A DNA stretch of 64,000 bases from JAABRU01 sp050180235 (GCA_050180235.1 JBFXEJ010000011.1:31911-95910); one strand, 5' to 3'. Shown: positions 9,602-18,029, counted from the stretch's first letter. Notes: generated by a model not told the origin, from the sequence alone. Program-made: numbers and translations.

Positions 9602-10921
9602 CTATCCGAAAAAATACGTCAGATGCAGATACGCACTGTGGCCCGGTTCTGAATGAAAATCCGTACCGGGTATCCGGAAACCCCCGTATTCCGTATCTGA
9701 ACCGCCCAGATACAGATTCCCGCCAAGAATGGCATCTGTATTCTGGGTAATGCTCCAGACAAAACGGGGCTGATATACAGCGGAAGGATCAGTCAGATTC
9801 ACGATAAGACCTGTATAAAAACTGAGCAGGGGATGGATTTCGATCTGCACCTGTCCGCCCAGATACAGCCTGCCCAGAGTGAAAACATCCCCTCTTTCCA
9901 AAGCCTCTGCCAGATCCGGATCAGCAGGAGCTTTTTCATAATCCGTAATGCCAAGCCCGTTATAATAAATTTCCACAAGACCGTACATATTTTTTTCCCG
10001 CCAGACCCATGAATAATCCATATTGGCAACAAAAGACAGAAATCCGGTGCTGCCGCTTTCCTTTGGAAGAAAAGTCCAGACCGCATCAGCCCGCCAGGCT
10101 GCTTCTCCCATGTATCCGGTGCTTCCCAGTCCGAAAACATAATTTTGGTAATTGCGGCCTGCCATCAGATCAAATTCCGTACTTCCGCGGGAGAAACGGT
10201 ATTTCCCGGCCAGAGCGGAACTGTCCCATTCCGCAGATCCGGATTCCGTATTCCGCCGGGGAACATAAAGAAACTGAAAACCCGCGGCTGCTCCTGCGGA
10301 AAACTGTGCTGTAATCATATCATCCCCGATTTTGTAATCCCGGACAATATCTGTGGGCGCAAAGGGATTGAACAGATCCATTGGATTGAAAATCATCCCG
10401 TTTCCCCAGGTCAGGGCCTGCCTGCCAATGCGTACCGTTCCCCAGTCCGGGTACAGACTCAGACAGAGTCTGTCTATCCGATGATACAGGACATAACTTT
10501 CTTCCTCATCAATAATGCTGCTCATATCCAGAAAACGCTGTCTGTCATCTGCGGGACGGATGCCCGGAAGCCGGATTCCGGCTGCAGATTTTTCCACTTC
10601 CCGGCCTTTTTTCCGGGTATCCCCGCCGGACAGCACTGCTTCATAATGGGTTTCCAGTACAGCCCTTTTTCCGAAAAACATGGAATTCTTCATGCGGAAT
10701 TCTCCGGAACCGTCATAATACGGCCCGGTTCCTGCGGGCTCATAAACTGTACCGTCCTCCTGCCATGTTACACTGCCTCTGAAACGCAGATGTCCGCCCC
10801 ATTCCATAGACAGGTTCTGCCGCATATCCTTTTCTTCCGCAAAAAGTTCAGCAGGCAAAAACGCCGGAAAAATCAGTGCATACAGAATGAAAAACAGTGA
10901 GGTGATGTCAGTTTTTTGCAT
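9602..10921 (-). CDS. Predicted outer-membrane beta-barrel protein
   Basis: About 439 residues. An N-terminal signal peptide (hydrophobic SLFFILYALIFPAFLPAELFA) is followed by alternating, aromatic-rich strands, and the chain ends YLHLTYFFG, a typical barrel-closing strand with a terminal aromatic. Text such as RIGRQALTWGNGMIFNPMDLFNPF resembles alginate-export/porin-like or DUF1302-type barrels, but I cannot fix the family. The start is uncertain: ATG 10921 avoids the repeat but lacks a clear ribosome binding site; the frame stays open to 10990 inside the repeat. The gene is flanked on both sides by inverted copies of one repeat, so its promoter may be supplied or disrupted by the element. 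Confidence 0.75.
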   Translation of the reverse strand: MQKTDITSLFFILYALIFPAFLPAELFAEEKDMRQNLSMEWGGHLRFRGSVTWQEDGTVYEPAGTGPYYDGSGEFRMKNSMFFGKRAVLETHYEAVLSGGDTRKKGREVEKSAAGIRLPGIRPADDRQRFLDMSSIIDEEESYVLYHRIDRLCLSLYPDWGTVRIGRQALTWGNGMIFNPMDLFNPFAPTDIVRDYKIGDDMITAQFSAGAAAGFQFLYVPRRNTESGSAEWDSSALAGKYRFSRGSTEFDLMAGRNYQNYVFGLGSTGYMGEAAWRADAVWTFLPKESGSTGFLSFVANMDYSWVWREKNMYGLVEIYYNGLGITDYEKAPADPDLAEALERGDVFTLGRLYLGGQVQIEIHPLLSFYTGLIVNLTDPSAVYQPRFVWSITQNTDAILGGNLYLGGSDTEYGGFRIPGTDFHSEPGHSAYLHLTYFFG

Positions 10922-10949
10922 ATGCGTATTTTGAAGGGCCAGTTTACCG

Positions 10950-11056
10950 TAAGGTGATTTCCGGAAAATAATATACCGGAAAAGTATCAAAAGCTTCCAG
11001 CTTTTGCCGTTTGCCTGTGAACTGAACCGGGATATTTATTTTCAGAAATCACCTAA
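10950..11056. repeat. MITE-like element, right flank of the barrel gene
   Basis: About 107 bp with terminal repeats TAAGGTGATTTCC (left) and GAAATCACCTAA (right), the same ends as the copy at 4805-4945 but with a different core. Positions 10989-11065 are an inverted near-copy of 9471-9547. A CTGCGTAACATCA fragment of another repeat family follows at 11086-11098. Confidence 0.8.
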
Positions 11057-11095
11057 AGTGAATAACTTCCTGATTTTTGAAAAGGCTGCGTAACA

Positions 11096-11812
11096 TCATT
11101 TATGATTATGGCTGGTGTGGGGATGTGCGTGCACATACTGGTGCAGGTCAATATCTGTGCGGATTTTTCCCTTTTCCATCATGAACATCACATCTGTGAT
11201 CTTTGCCATAAATTCGCTTTCATGGGAGATCAGGATATAGGAAAGAGACAGACGGCTGAGCACTTCTATGAGTTTTTCTTTTGTTTTTTCATCCAGACCG
11301 GTGCTGGGTTCATCCAGCAGCAGAACCTCAGGCTCCATTGCCAGCACTGTGGCCAGGGCAGCCAGACGTTTTTCTCCGCCGGAAAGTTTATGGGTAATGC
11401 GATCCTCAAAACCGGACAATCCCAGATCAGCCAGGGTTTTACGGGCAATCTCCACAGCCTCCTGCTTTGATTTGCCCATATTGAGCGGCCCGAAAGCCAC
11501 ATCTTCCAGCACAGTCGGACTGAACAACTGGTCATCCGCATCCTGAAACAGCAGCCCCACTTTGCGGTAAACTTCCTGAAAATCTTTGCCGGTTTTTACA
11601 GGTTTTCCAAAAATTTCAATGCTTCCTGCCGTTGGTTTCAGCAGTCCCATGATGATGTGAAACAAAGTGGTTTTTCCGCTTCCGTTGGGGCCGATGAGTC
11701 CGATGCGGTCTCCGCGGAAAATCTCCAGACTGACCTGATCCAGAATCATTCCCTGCCCCGGATAGGTGAAGCAGACATTTTTCAGACGTATGAGGGGTTG
11801 TGAATCTGTCAT
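11096..11812 (-). CDS. nikO: ECF transporter ATPase, nickel/cobalt type (NikO/CbiO)
   Basis: A 238-residue ABC ATPase that energises the metal ECF transporter. Walker A is GPNGSGKTT, Q-loop LLFQDADDQLFSPTV, signature LSGGEKRLAALA, Walker B VLLLDEPSTGLD, and the H-loop histidine sits in ILISHESE. QDADDQLF is characteristic of ECF-class ATPases. The C-terminus is His-rich (HQYVHAHPHTSHNHK), which suits a metal-linked transporter. I start at ATG 11812, which overlaps the stop of the upstream nikQ gene by ATGA; a longer frame to 11875 only re-reads nikQ. It is the last gene of the operon. Confidence 0.9.
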   Translation of the reverse strand: MTDSQPLIRLKNVCFTYPGQGMILDQVSLEIFRGDRIGLIGPNGSGKTTLFHIIMGLLKPTAGSIEIFGKPVKTGKDFQEVYRKVGLLFQDADDQLFSPTVLEDVAFGPLNMGKSKQEAVEIARKTLADLGLSGFEDRITHKLSGGEKRLAALATVLAMEPEVLLLDEPSTGLDEKTKEKLIEVLSRLSLSYILISHESEFMAKITDVMFMMEKGKIRTDIDLHQYVHAHPHTSHNHK

Positions 11813-12567
11813 TGTTTTTGCAGGTACTCCAAAAGGATTAATCCGATGATTCCGGCAGACATAAATCCGGCCCATATCCAGTCTGAGCGGGAAACGGAAA
11901 ATTCCCGCAGACAGTAAAATTTTCCCTTAAACCCACGGCAGCGCATGGCCTGATATACCCGGTCTGCCCTTGCGGATGCACGGACAAAAAGCATCCCCAC
12001 CATATAAGCATAGGTTCTGTAGGTATGGAGATCGGTTTTTGGCCGGAAATTCCGTATCTTTGCTGCACGGAGCAGACGCCGGTATTCCTGCTCAATGACA
12101 AAAATATAACGGTATGTCAGCAGCAGCAGATGCACCAATTTTTCCGGAATCCGGAATGAATTCAGGGCATATCCAAGTGTGGTAAAATTCATGGTTGCGA
12201 CCAGGGAAATGAAAAACACAAGTATGGCACTGGATTTGAGGGTGATACGGGCAGCAAGCAGAATTCCTTCACGGGTCAGTGTCAGTTTCCCTATCCGGTA
12301 CGCTGCTTCCCCTTCAAATGTAAGAGGCAGAATGATCCACAGCAGGATCAGAAATCCCCACATGACAGCCGCGCGGGCCAATACCTCTCTCAGGTTCAGA
12401 CGGGCCATGAAAAGCAGAATCAGGGAAAAAAACAGGCCTGCCCAGAGTGCGGGAAAATTTTCTGACAGGGCAGTCACAAAAGAAAGCAGGGTGGCAAACG
12501 CCACCCTGACTCTGGGATCAATCCGGTGGACAGGAGAATCTCCTGCTGCAAAAGGTTCTTCAAGCAT
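11809..12567 (-). CDS. nikQ: ECF transporter T component (NikQ/CbiQ)
   Basis: A 252-residue multi-pass membrane protein that couples the substrate-binding subunit to the ATPase. The N-terminus SPVHRIDPRVRVAFATLL is typical of CbiQ-type proteins. Several hydrophobic helices follow. The cytoplasmic coupling helices carry ARADRVYQAMRCRGFKG, matching the conserved Ala-x-x-x-Arg-Gly-Phe-x-Gly motif that docks on the ATPase. Its stop overlaps the nikO start by four bases. An 11-base gap separates it from nikL. Confidence 0.88.
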   Translation of the reverse strand: MLEEPFAAGDSPVHRIDPRVRVAFATLLSFVTALSENFPALWAGLFFSLILLFMARLNLREVLARAAVMWGFLILLWIILPLTFEGEAAYRIGKLTLTREGILLAARITLKSSAILVFFISLVATMNFTTLGYALNSFRIPEKLVHLLLLTYRYIFVIEQEYRRLLRAAKIRNFRPKTDLHTYRTYAYMVGMLFVRASARADRVYQAMRCRGFKGKFYCLREFSVSRSDWIWAGFMSAGIIGLILLEYLQKQ

Positions 12568-12578
12568 GGTTTCGGCTT

Positions 12579-13262
12579 TCAGTCTTTCTTTTTACGGGAT
12601 TTGAAATACAGCACCAGTCCCATGAGACCGAAGATATAACCGATACCGCCTGCAATCTCACTGATGCCTGGCCCCTTCTGCTGTGAATCTGCCAGCATAC
12701 GGATAAGGGGTTTCAGCTTTTCATCCAAAGATTTTTCTATGGATGTTTCGATCATTTTCCGCAGTTCGGCCTTATCCGTAATATCTGTCTTTGCAGTCTC
12801 TGTTTGCGGAATTTCAGACAGCGTTGCAGGAACGGTCGTTTTTTCTGCAATTTCTGCACTCTGGGAATCAGGCTGCTCATCTATTTTCCCATCTGCATTT
12901 TCTGTATCTGATCCTGCAGTTGCTGCGACAGCAGCGACTTCCTCAACAGGAATCATCCATTCTCCCTTATGCCCCATCCCGGCAATGAGCTCGATTCTCA
13001 GTCCCGTTTTTTTGGGAATCGGAAAGGAGAAATCTCCGTTGTCATCAGTCTTTGTACTCAGCAGACGGTTTCCCTCCGTGTCAGAGACAATGACTTCCGC
13101 TCCCTGTGCTTTTCTGCCGCCGCTGAATTTGCCCTCTCCGTAAACCGTATTCCCTTCCACCCAGGCAAAGACCGTGACTTTGTGGGCCAGAGCCGTGCTG
13201 CTGAACAGGAAAGAGAAAAGTATAAACACAAGAATTTGGGAAAATATATGTTTCCTCATCAT
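12579..13262 (-). CDS. nikL: NikL-like accessory subunit of the nickel ECF transporter
   Basis: A 227-residue envelope protein. A signal peptide or TM helix (residues 5-25, ending STALAHK) is followed by an Ig-like/carboxypeptidase-regulatory-like region (KVTVFAWVEGNTVYGEGKFSGG...ADGNRL-type strands). A linker rich in Ala, Glu and Thr and a C-terminal TM helix (IAGGIGYIFGLMGLVLYFKSRKK) come last. This N-in, periplasmic loop, C-terminal helix layout is that of NikL, which stands in for NikN/CbiN in some nickel transporters. It lies two bases after nikM. The assignment rests on layout and gene order more than on motifs. Confidence 0.75.
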   Translation of the reverse strand: MMRKHIFSQILVFILFSFLFSSTALAHKVTVFAWVEGNTVYGEGKFSGGRKAQGAEVIVSDTEGNRLLSTKTDDNGDFSFPIPKKTGLRIELIAGMGHKGEWMIPVEEVAAVAATAGSDTENADGKIDEQPDSQSAEIAEKTTVPATLSEIPQTETAKTDITDKAELRKMIETSIEKSLDEKLKPLIRMLADSQQKGPGISEIAGGIGYIFGLMGLVLYFKSRKKKD

Positions 13263-13264
13263 GT

Positions 13265-13915
13265 TCAGCCTTCCGCAGTCTGCGGAGCCTTTTCCGGCAT
13301 GACAATGCTTTCACATTCCCGGCAGGGCAGAAGCTCAGGACGGACTTTCTTCAGGAAACTCACACAGAACCCTGCAACAAATCCCTCAATAATCATTATC
13401 GGAATATGGACTGTCACCACAGCCGAGGCCACCCCGAAAAAATTTTCTTCCGTAAACATCAGGGCAAGTCCCACAAATATACCGCTGAGCAAAACCGAAA
13501 GAAAACCGCAGGCAAATGATGCACAGAATGAAACCGCTCCATTCCGGTTAATCAGAGCTCCGAACAGAAAATAGCAGATTACCGCGGGTGCTGCCATAAT
13601 AAACGTATTGATCCCCAGCGTTGTGATGCCCCCGAACTGGAAAAGCATTCCCTGCAGAAGCAAAGCAATCAGAATGACCGGAAATGCTGCCCATCCAAGC
13701 AGAAGCCCCACAAGACCGTTGAGAATCAGGTGCGCGCTGGAAGGCCCGATGGGCACATGAATCAGGGAAGCCACAAAAAAAGCCGCAGACAGAATAGCCG
13801 CCTGGGGAATTTTATGATCTTCGAGTTTTTTCAGACCAATGGCTGTTCCTGCCACAGCCAGGGCCACACCGGAAATCAGCACCGGTGCAGAAAGAATACC
13901 TTCGGAAATGTGCAT
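13265..13915 (-). CDS. nikM: Nickel/cobalt ECF transporter substrate-binding subunit (NikM/CbiM)
   Basis: A 216-residue integral membrane S-component. It starts MHISEG: in CbiM/NikM the N-terminal Met1-His2 inserts into the protein and binds the metal ion, so this start is decisive. The LIHVPIGPSSAHLILNGLVG segment carries the other conserved histidines (His-Val-Pro, Ser-Ser-Ala-His). About seven hydrophobic helices are visible. The C-terminal tail holds CRECES cysteines, which is unusual and might sample metal; that is inference. Nickel is favoured over cobalt because of the neighbouring nikK and nikL genes and the lack of cobalamin genes. Confidence 0.9.
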   Translation of the reverse strand: MHISEGILSAPVLISGVALAVAGTAIGLKKLEDHKIPQAAILSAAFFVASLIHVPIGPSSAHLILNGLVGLLLGWAAFPVILIALLLQGMLFQFGGITTLGINTFIMAAPAVICYFLFGALINRNGAVSFCASFACGFLSVLLSGIFVGLALMFTEENFFGVASAVVTVHIPIMIIEGFVAGFCVSFLKKVRPELLPCRECESIVMPEKAPQTAEG

Positions 13916-13937
13916 AAGAACCTCTTTTAGTTATAAG

Positions 13938-14066
13938 TGGTTAGGGAATAGGGGATAGGGACTGGGGATTGGGGGGTAGGGAATGGGGAATGGGGAATGT
14001 GGATTCAGGCCAGCCTTAATCCCTATTCCCCAATCCCCAGCCCCTATCCCCAAGACCCTATTCCCC
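13938..14066. repeat. G-rich/C-rich imperfect palindrome inside the nik operon
   Basis: The left arm 13938-13999 is built of GGGAATAGGGGATAGGG-like words and the right arm 14017-14066 of CCCTATTCCCCAATCCCC-like words. It separates nikK from nikM and reaches the stop codon of nikK. It belongs to the same family as 1645-1760 and 27666-27796. Confidence 0.8.
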
Positions 14067-14843
14067 TTATTTCATCTTCCAGTCCTCAAATTTCACCCAG
14101 ATCACAGCGCCGATTTCCACGCTTTTGTCTTTTCCTTCGTGCTGAATTTTGAAATCCGCCTCATTGAGAGCGGCAAATCCCCACCATCCGGCTTTTGGGG
14201 CTGCGTAGGTGAAAACACCGTTTCCGTCAGCTTTGATGGTCTGTGTCACCATATAATCTGCCGGAGCCTGATATTTGCCTTCAGCATTATAATATTCAAC
14301 CTCAACTTCCGCATAAGGTACAGGTTTGCCATCCAGTTTGACAATTCCCTGAAACACATTTCCTGCGTAAAGACCAAAGGGTTTGGAAAGGGGAACAATC
14401 TCGGTTTTCAGGCCGATTTCCGCATCCCATCCCTCATCATCCCCGAAAGCCGCAACCACTGTTTTGGTATAGTGAATAATAAACACATCCTCAGCCGGTT
14501 CCCAATAGGGCTGGGGTTCCATATAAAACATATAGATTCCGGGTTTTTTGATGGCATAATCTGTTTCCCAGGCCGCGTGATCCATTACCTTGATTTCTTT
14601 TATGGCTCCGAGAAGATCCTCTTTGTTTCCCTGTGCAAACACTCCGAACACTTTGGGTTTGACCAGATCCATGCCCACCAGCTCAAAAGGATGGGAAAAA
14701 GATGCTTTCAGATTTACGGTTCTGTTATCCTCCTGCATAATCATGGAATCCGAGGGAATGACCATGCCGTAATGTGCCATCACAGGGACAGCGTACAAAA
14801 GGGAAACCAGCATGAGGTAAGCCAGCACTTTCATTTTTTTCAT
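14067..14843 (-). CDS. nikK: NikK-like periplasmic protein (DUF4198)
   Basis: A 258-residue exported protein. A signal peptide (MKVLAYLMLVSLLYAVPVMAHY) is cleaved before HYGMVIPSD. The mature part is a DUF4198-like two-Ig-domain protein: conserved SFSHPFE, a central WEPAEDVFIIHYTK, and a second domain with GKPVPYAEVEVEYYNAEG and ADGNGVFTYAAPKAGWWGFAAL. In this family the first mature histidine is thought to assist metal capture. It heads the operon and the next gene, nikM, follows after 151 bp of palindromic repeat. A perfect GGAGG precedes the ATG at 14843. Confidence 0.85.
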   Translation of the reverse strand: MKKMKVLAYLMLVSLLYAVPVMAHYGMVIPSDSMIMQEDNRTVNLKASFSHPFELVGMDLVKPKVFGVFAQGNKEDLLGAIKEIKVMDHAAWETDYAIKKPGIYMFYMEPQPYWEPAEDVFIIHYTKTVVAAFGDDEGWDAEIGLKTEIVPLSKPFGLYAGNVFQGIVKLDGKPVPYAEVEVEYYNAEGKYQAPADYMVTQTIKADGNGVFTYAAPKAGWWGFAALNEADFKIQHEGKDKSVEIGAVIWVKFEDWKMK

Positions 14844-14867
14844 TTTGTTCCTCCAAAAAAAGAAAAA

Positions 14868-14909
14868 CCACGAGTATGAGCATCTTCATGATGCCGATAA
14901 CCTTCGTGG
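14868..14909 (-). promoter_or_regulatory. Hairpin plus T-tract in the nikK leader (possible attenuator)
   Basis: Read on the minus strand, CCACGA (with AGG) pairs with TCGTGG across a nested GCATC/GATGC stem, followed immediately by TTTTTCTTTTTTT and then the GGAGG and ATG of nikK. A terminator-like structure this close to the start suggests the leader controls read-through or translation of the nickel operon. I cannot match it to a known riboswitch or to a clear NikR operator. The rest of 14910-15077, between the divergent nikK and dctQ genes, shows nothing recognisable. Confidence 0.45.
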
Positions 14910-15077
14910 CCGGATTATTTTATATGAATTTGTGAACAAATACGGTTTTCGCCTGCTGACTTCCTGCCAGCGTTTTTATAAAACAGTCTTTATAACAAAA
15001 AAAAATATGAGTCAATGAAAAATCTCAGGTTTTTTCCTTATCCGAATTCCTTTCATTTATAAAACTGCAATTATCTG

Positions 15078-15105
15078 TTGATTTTTTGTCAGGTTTTCAT
15101 ATAAA
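15078..15105 (+). promoter_or_regulatory. Candidate sigma-70 promoter for the TRAP transporter genes
   Basis: TTGATT (15078-15083), 16-base spacer, TATAAA (15100-15105), about 60 bases before the start of dctQ. It is the best -35/-10 pair in the nikK-dctQ intergenic region. Confidence 0.5.
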
Positions 15106-15168
15106 GTCTTTCTGAATGGAACAGGGTTTGGCAGACAGACACAGAATTGCAAACAAACGGGAGGAGCA

Positions 15169-15744
15169 ATGACTTTTTTCAGAAACATGTGCCGGGGGAT
15201 TGACACCCTGAACACCTGGGTGGGACGGTGTGTGGCATGGGCAACTTTTATTGTGGTGCTGGTTGTTTTTACGGATGTGGTTATGCGCTATGCCTTTAAA
15301 ACCAGTTATGTTTTTGTGCAGGAACTGGAATGGCAGCTCTTTTCTTTTATTTTTCTCATTGGGGCCGGCTATACTCTGATGAAGGACGGCCATGTCCGGG
15401 TGGATATTATTTATCAGCGTTTAAGCCCCAAAGCCAGGGCATGGGTGAATTTGATTGGGGTTATTTTTTTTCTGATTCCGGGATGTTATCTCGTTATTAA
15501 CACTTCGTGGAAATTTGCCTACAACTCATGGTCCACGCTGGAAGGCTCGCCTGATCCCGGAGGCATTCCCTACCGCTATATCGTAAAAACCTTCATTCCC
15601 GCTGGATTCATTCTGCTTCTCCTGCAGGGACTTTCTTTGGGAATCAGAAGTTTTTTCACCATTATCGGCAAAGACCTTGATATTGAACCCAAACCTGTCA
15701 CCGCTGTTATAAACGCTGACAAAGAAGCAGGGAGTGAAAACTGA
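15169..15744 (+). CDS. dctQ: TRAP transporter small permease (DctQ)
   Basis: A 191-residue inner-membrane protein with four TM helices, as expected for the small membrane subunit of a tripartite ATP-independent periplasmic transporter. The motif DVVMRYAFKTSYVFVQELEWQLFSFIFLIGAGYTLMKDGHVRVD is characteristic of this family (in particular RY near TM2 and the W...F segment). GGAGGAGCA precedes the ATG. Its stop shares one base with the start of dctM (TGATG), showing translational coupling. Confidence 0.92.
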   Translation: MTFFRNMCRGIDTLNTWVGRCVAWATFIVVLVVFTDVVMRYAFKTSYVFVQELEWQLFSFIFLIGAGYTLMKDGHVRVDIIYQRLSPKARAWVNLIGVIFFLIPGCYLVINTSWKFAYNSWSTLEGSPDPGGIPYRYIVKTFIPAGFILLLLQGLSLGIRSFFTIIGKDLDIEPKPVTAVINADKEAGSEN

Positions 15745-17069
15745 TGGAATATCTGCCCGGATGGATGTTTCTGGCTCTGACAATTCTGCTGATGGCCGGT
15801 TTTCCGGTCACTTTTACCCTGCTCGGAACTTCGCTGTGTTTTGGGCTGATCGGATTCGGATGGGGATTTTTCAATCTGCTTCCCCTGCGTATATGGGGCG
15901 TTATGAACAACGTGACGCTGCTGGCAGTTCCGCTCTTTGTGTTCATGGGGGTCATGCTGGAGCGATCAGGACTGGCAGAGGAGCTTCTGGATACTATGGG
16001 ACTGGTGTTCGGACGAGTCAGGGGCGGTCTGGCAGTTTCAGTGGTTCTCGTAGGAGCGCTTCTGGGTGCATCCACCGGTATTGTGGGAGCCACAGTTGTG
16101 ACTATGGGACTGCTGGCCGTGCCTACCATGCTGAAATGGGGATACCAGAAGGAACTGGCCACCGGAACAGTGGCAGCTTCCGGAACTTTGGGACAGATCA
16201 TTCCGCCCAGTATTGTTCTGGTGCTTATCGGCGATATTGTGGGCGTGCCTGTGGGAGATCTGTTCATGGGCGCGGTTCTGCCCGGTGTTGTGCTGGTATC
16301 ACTTTATATTTTCTATATTCTCATCATCTCATGGCTGAAACCGGAATGGGCTCCGGCTGTTCCCCAGGCCGAACTGGATGCCATAAGCAGAGGCGATCTG
16401 TTCAAACGCATGATGGTTGCTCTTTTTCCCCCGCTTTTTCTCATTATTGCTGTGCTGGGTTCCATTTTCTGGGGCGTTGCCTCGCCTACGGAAGCCGCTG
16501 CTGTGGGAGCGGTTGGCGCAATGATTCTGACCATGATGAACCGGAAATTCAGCATGAAAATTCTGCATGATGTCATGGATTCCACCATGATTCTGACCTG
16601 CATGGTATTTATCATTCTTGTGGGAGCGGCTGCTTTCGGTCTGGTGTTCCGGGGACTGGGCGGAGACGGGCTGGTGCGGCAGTTCCTAGGAGCAATTGCG
16701 CATGAACACAGCAAATGGGTGGTGCTGGCTATTGTCATGGGTCTGATCTTTGTCATTGGATTTTTTCTGGATTTTATTGAAATCACTTTTATCCACGTGC
16801 CGGTGCTGGCCCCCATTATGCTGGAATTCGGTTTTGATCCGGTCTGGTTCTGCATTCTGATAGCGGTCAATCTTCAGACTTCTTTCATGACACCGCCTTT
16901 CGGATTTTCGCTCTTTTATCTCAAGGCCGTAACTCCGCCGGAAATCACCACCGGCCATATTTACCGGGGCATTATCCCCTTTGTGTTCTTTCAGTTGATC
17001 GGACTGCTGATTGTTGCGTTCTGCCCCTGGCTTGCCACATGGCTGCCAAAGGTTGTTTTCGGAGGATAA
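15744..17069 (+). CDS. dctM: TRAP transporter large permease (DctM)
   Basis: A 441-residue membrane protein with about 12 TM segments that forms the Na+-coupled transport channel. Family features include the GVMLERSGLAEELLDTMG segment after TM3, LLGASTGIVGATVVTMGL, GTLGQIIPPSIVLVLIGD and, near the end, LQTSFMTPPFGFSLFYLKA. It overlaps dctQ by one base. The substrate depends on the binding protein at 18116. A hairpin at 17088-17126 lies just after the stop and may act as a terminator. Confidence 0.93.
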   Translation: MEYLPGWMFLALTILLMAGFPVTFTLLGTSLCFGLIGFGWGFFNLLPLRIWGVMNNVTLLAVPLFVFMGVMLERSGLAEELLDTMGLVFGRVRGGLAVSVVLVGALLGASTGIVGATVVTMGLLAVPTMLKWGYQKELATGTVAASGTLGQIIPPSIVLVLIGDIVGVPVGDLFMGAVLPGVVLVSLYIFYILIISWLKPEWAPAVPQAELDAISRGDLFKRMMVALFPPLFLIIAVLGSIFWGVASPTEAAAVGAVGAMILTMMNRKFSMKILHDVMDSTMILTCMVFIILVGAAAFGLVFRGLGGDGLVRQFLGAIAHEHSKWVVLAIVMGLIFVIGFFLDFIEITFIHVPVLAPIMLEFGFDPVWFCILIAVNLQTSFMTPPFGFSLFYLKAVTPPEITTGHIYRGIIPFVFFQLIGLLIVAFCPWLATWLPKVVFGG

Positions 17070-17087
17070 AAACTTCAGTGATGTGCC

Positions 17088-17126
17088 GGAGTGCAAAAAA
17101 CAGCGTTGCTTCATTTTTGCACTCCG
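17088..17126. repeat. Inverted repeat CGGAGTGCAAAAA, copy 1, flanking the TA pair
   Basis: A perfect 13-bp inverted repeat (17088-17100 with 17114-17126) around ACAGCGTTGCTTCA. It lies between convergent dctM and vapC genes, so it could be a shared terminator. A second copy is at 17990-18029 on the other side of the TA genes, in the same orientation. Confidence 0.75.
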
Positions 17127-17141
17127 CAAAGAATTGCCGAA

Positions 17142-17600
17142 TCAGGAAACTATTTCGTCTATGACCAGAATTTTCAACTCCTGCACCCGTTTGAGCGCAA
17201 TGTCATTGGTAAGAAATGCATCACATTCGGCAGCAAGGGCAACGGCAAACTGCATCGCGTCTGTCAGTGAAAGATTGTACCGCACCCTGAGTTTTGCAGA
17301 CTGTTTTGCCATACTGTCATCAATGGGCATGAAAAGTGTGTTGTTTCCGCTGATGATCAGTCTGGAGAATTTTTCAGCAAATTCCGGTGAATTCAGACGG
17401 TACGGCAGTATCAGACATTCGGAAAGGGTTATGGGGGAAGTGACAGCCGTGACCAGTCCCTTATCAATGTATTCAAACAGTTTTTCAATTTTGGGAAGAT
17501 AAAGCGGATGGGCTTCCACATAGTAAATCACAGGGGCAGTATCAAGAAACAGATGTCTGATGCCGGAAAGATATTCAGAAATGTTCATGGCTTCAGCCAT
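17142..17600 (-). CDS. vapC: PIN-domain protein, VapC-like toxin
   Basis: About 152 residues, a predicted Mg2+-dependent ribonuclease. The four acidic PIN positions are visible: Asp in LFLDTAPVIYYVE, Glu in SPITLSECLILP, and two Asp in LSLTDAMQFAVAL and AFLTNDIAL. The gene overlaps the upstream antitoxin-like gene. The start may be ATG 17600 or the internal ATG at 17588, which overlaps the antitoxin stop as ATGA. The pair sits between the membrane and binding-protein genes of a TRAP transporter, in the opposite direction. Confidence 0.85.
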   Translation of the reverse strand: MAEAMNISEYLSGIRHLFLDTAPVIYYVEAHPLYLPKIEKLFEYIDKGLVTAVTSPITLSECLILPYRLNSPEFAEKFSRLIISGNNTLFMPIDDSMAKQSAKLRVRYNLSLTDAMQFAVALAAECDAFLTNDIALKRVQELKILVIDEIVS

Positions 17601-17827
17601 TGCTTTTCACGCTCTGCATCAGATTCCGCCCGGTTTCGGGATACCCATTTTTGTGCATCCTCTCCGAGTGCGGGATACGGAACCGATCCGCGAATATCTT
17701 TCCATTTTGGCGGCAGAGTTTCATACGGATGTCCCCTGTTTATAAGACGGACTGCAAGCTGCAACTGCTCTTTCCGGCTCAGCAGTTCCGCCTGTTTCAG
17801 CAACTCATGGAACGCAGTGACAGGCAT
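17585..17827 (-). CDS. VapB-like antitoxin partner of the PIN protein
   Basis: About 80 residues starting at MPVTAFHELLKQ. The N-terminal part (LSRKEQLQLAVRLINRG) resembles small helical antitoxins commonly found before PIN genes. The C-terminal PPKWKDIRGSVPYPALGEDAQKWVSRNR is the kind of extended toxin-binding tail such proteins carry. I do not recognise a defined DNA-binding fold. The frame extends upstream to 17881 but the shorter start matches the usual size. It overlaps the vapC start. Confidence 0.65.
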   Translation of the reverse strand: MPVTAFHELLKQAELLSRKEQLQLAVRLINRGHPYETLPPKWKDIRGSVPYPALGEDAQKWVSRNRAESDAEREKQWLKP

Positions 17828-17989
17828 AGTCCTGTTCTCCAAATCTTTGCAGAAGATTATCAGAAAGCGGGTTCTTACCAATAAATCCGATTTTTTATTC
17901 TATCAGGATTTTTTATGAAAATCAAGGAAGATAAAATGATTTCTGAAAAATTGTATTCCTGCTGAAGCAAAGAAAGGAGTGAGGAACAT

Positions 17990-18029
17990 AAGGAGTGCAA
18001 AAAGCCGCGTTGCTTAATTTTTGGACTCC
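17990..18029. repeat. Inverted repeat GGAGTGCAAAAA, copy 2, flanking the TA pair
   Basis: GGAGTGCAAAAA (17992-18003) pairs with TTTTTGGACTCC (18018-18029) with one mismatch around a loop that shares GCGTTGCTT with copy 1 at 17088-17126. A degenerate third fragment (GGAGTGCAGAAATTAAGC) is at about 21213-21230. Confidence 0.7.

Noticed and set aside
14868..14909. The nikK leader as a cobalamin or NiCo riboswitch
   Set aside because: The conserved boxes of those classes are not present; only a hairpin with a T-run is seen.
17142..17827. A phage-defence island around the VapBC-like pair and the restriction genes
   Set aside because: They lie 7 kb apart with ordinary metabolic genes between, and no other defence gene or integrase is seen.
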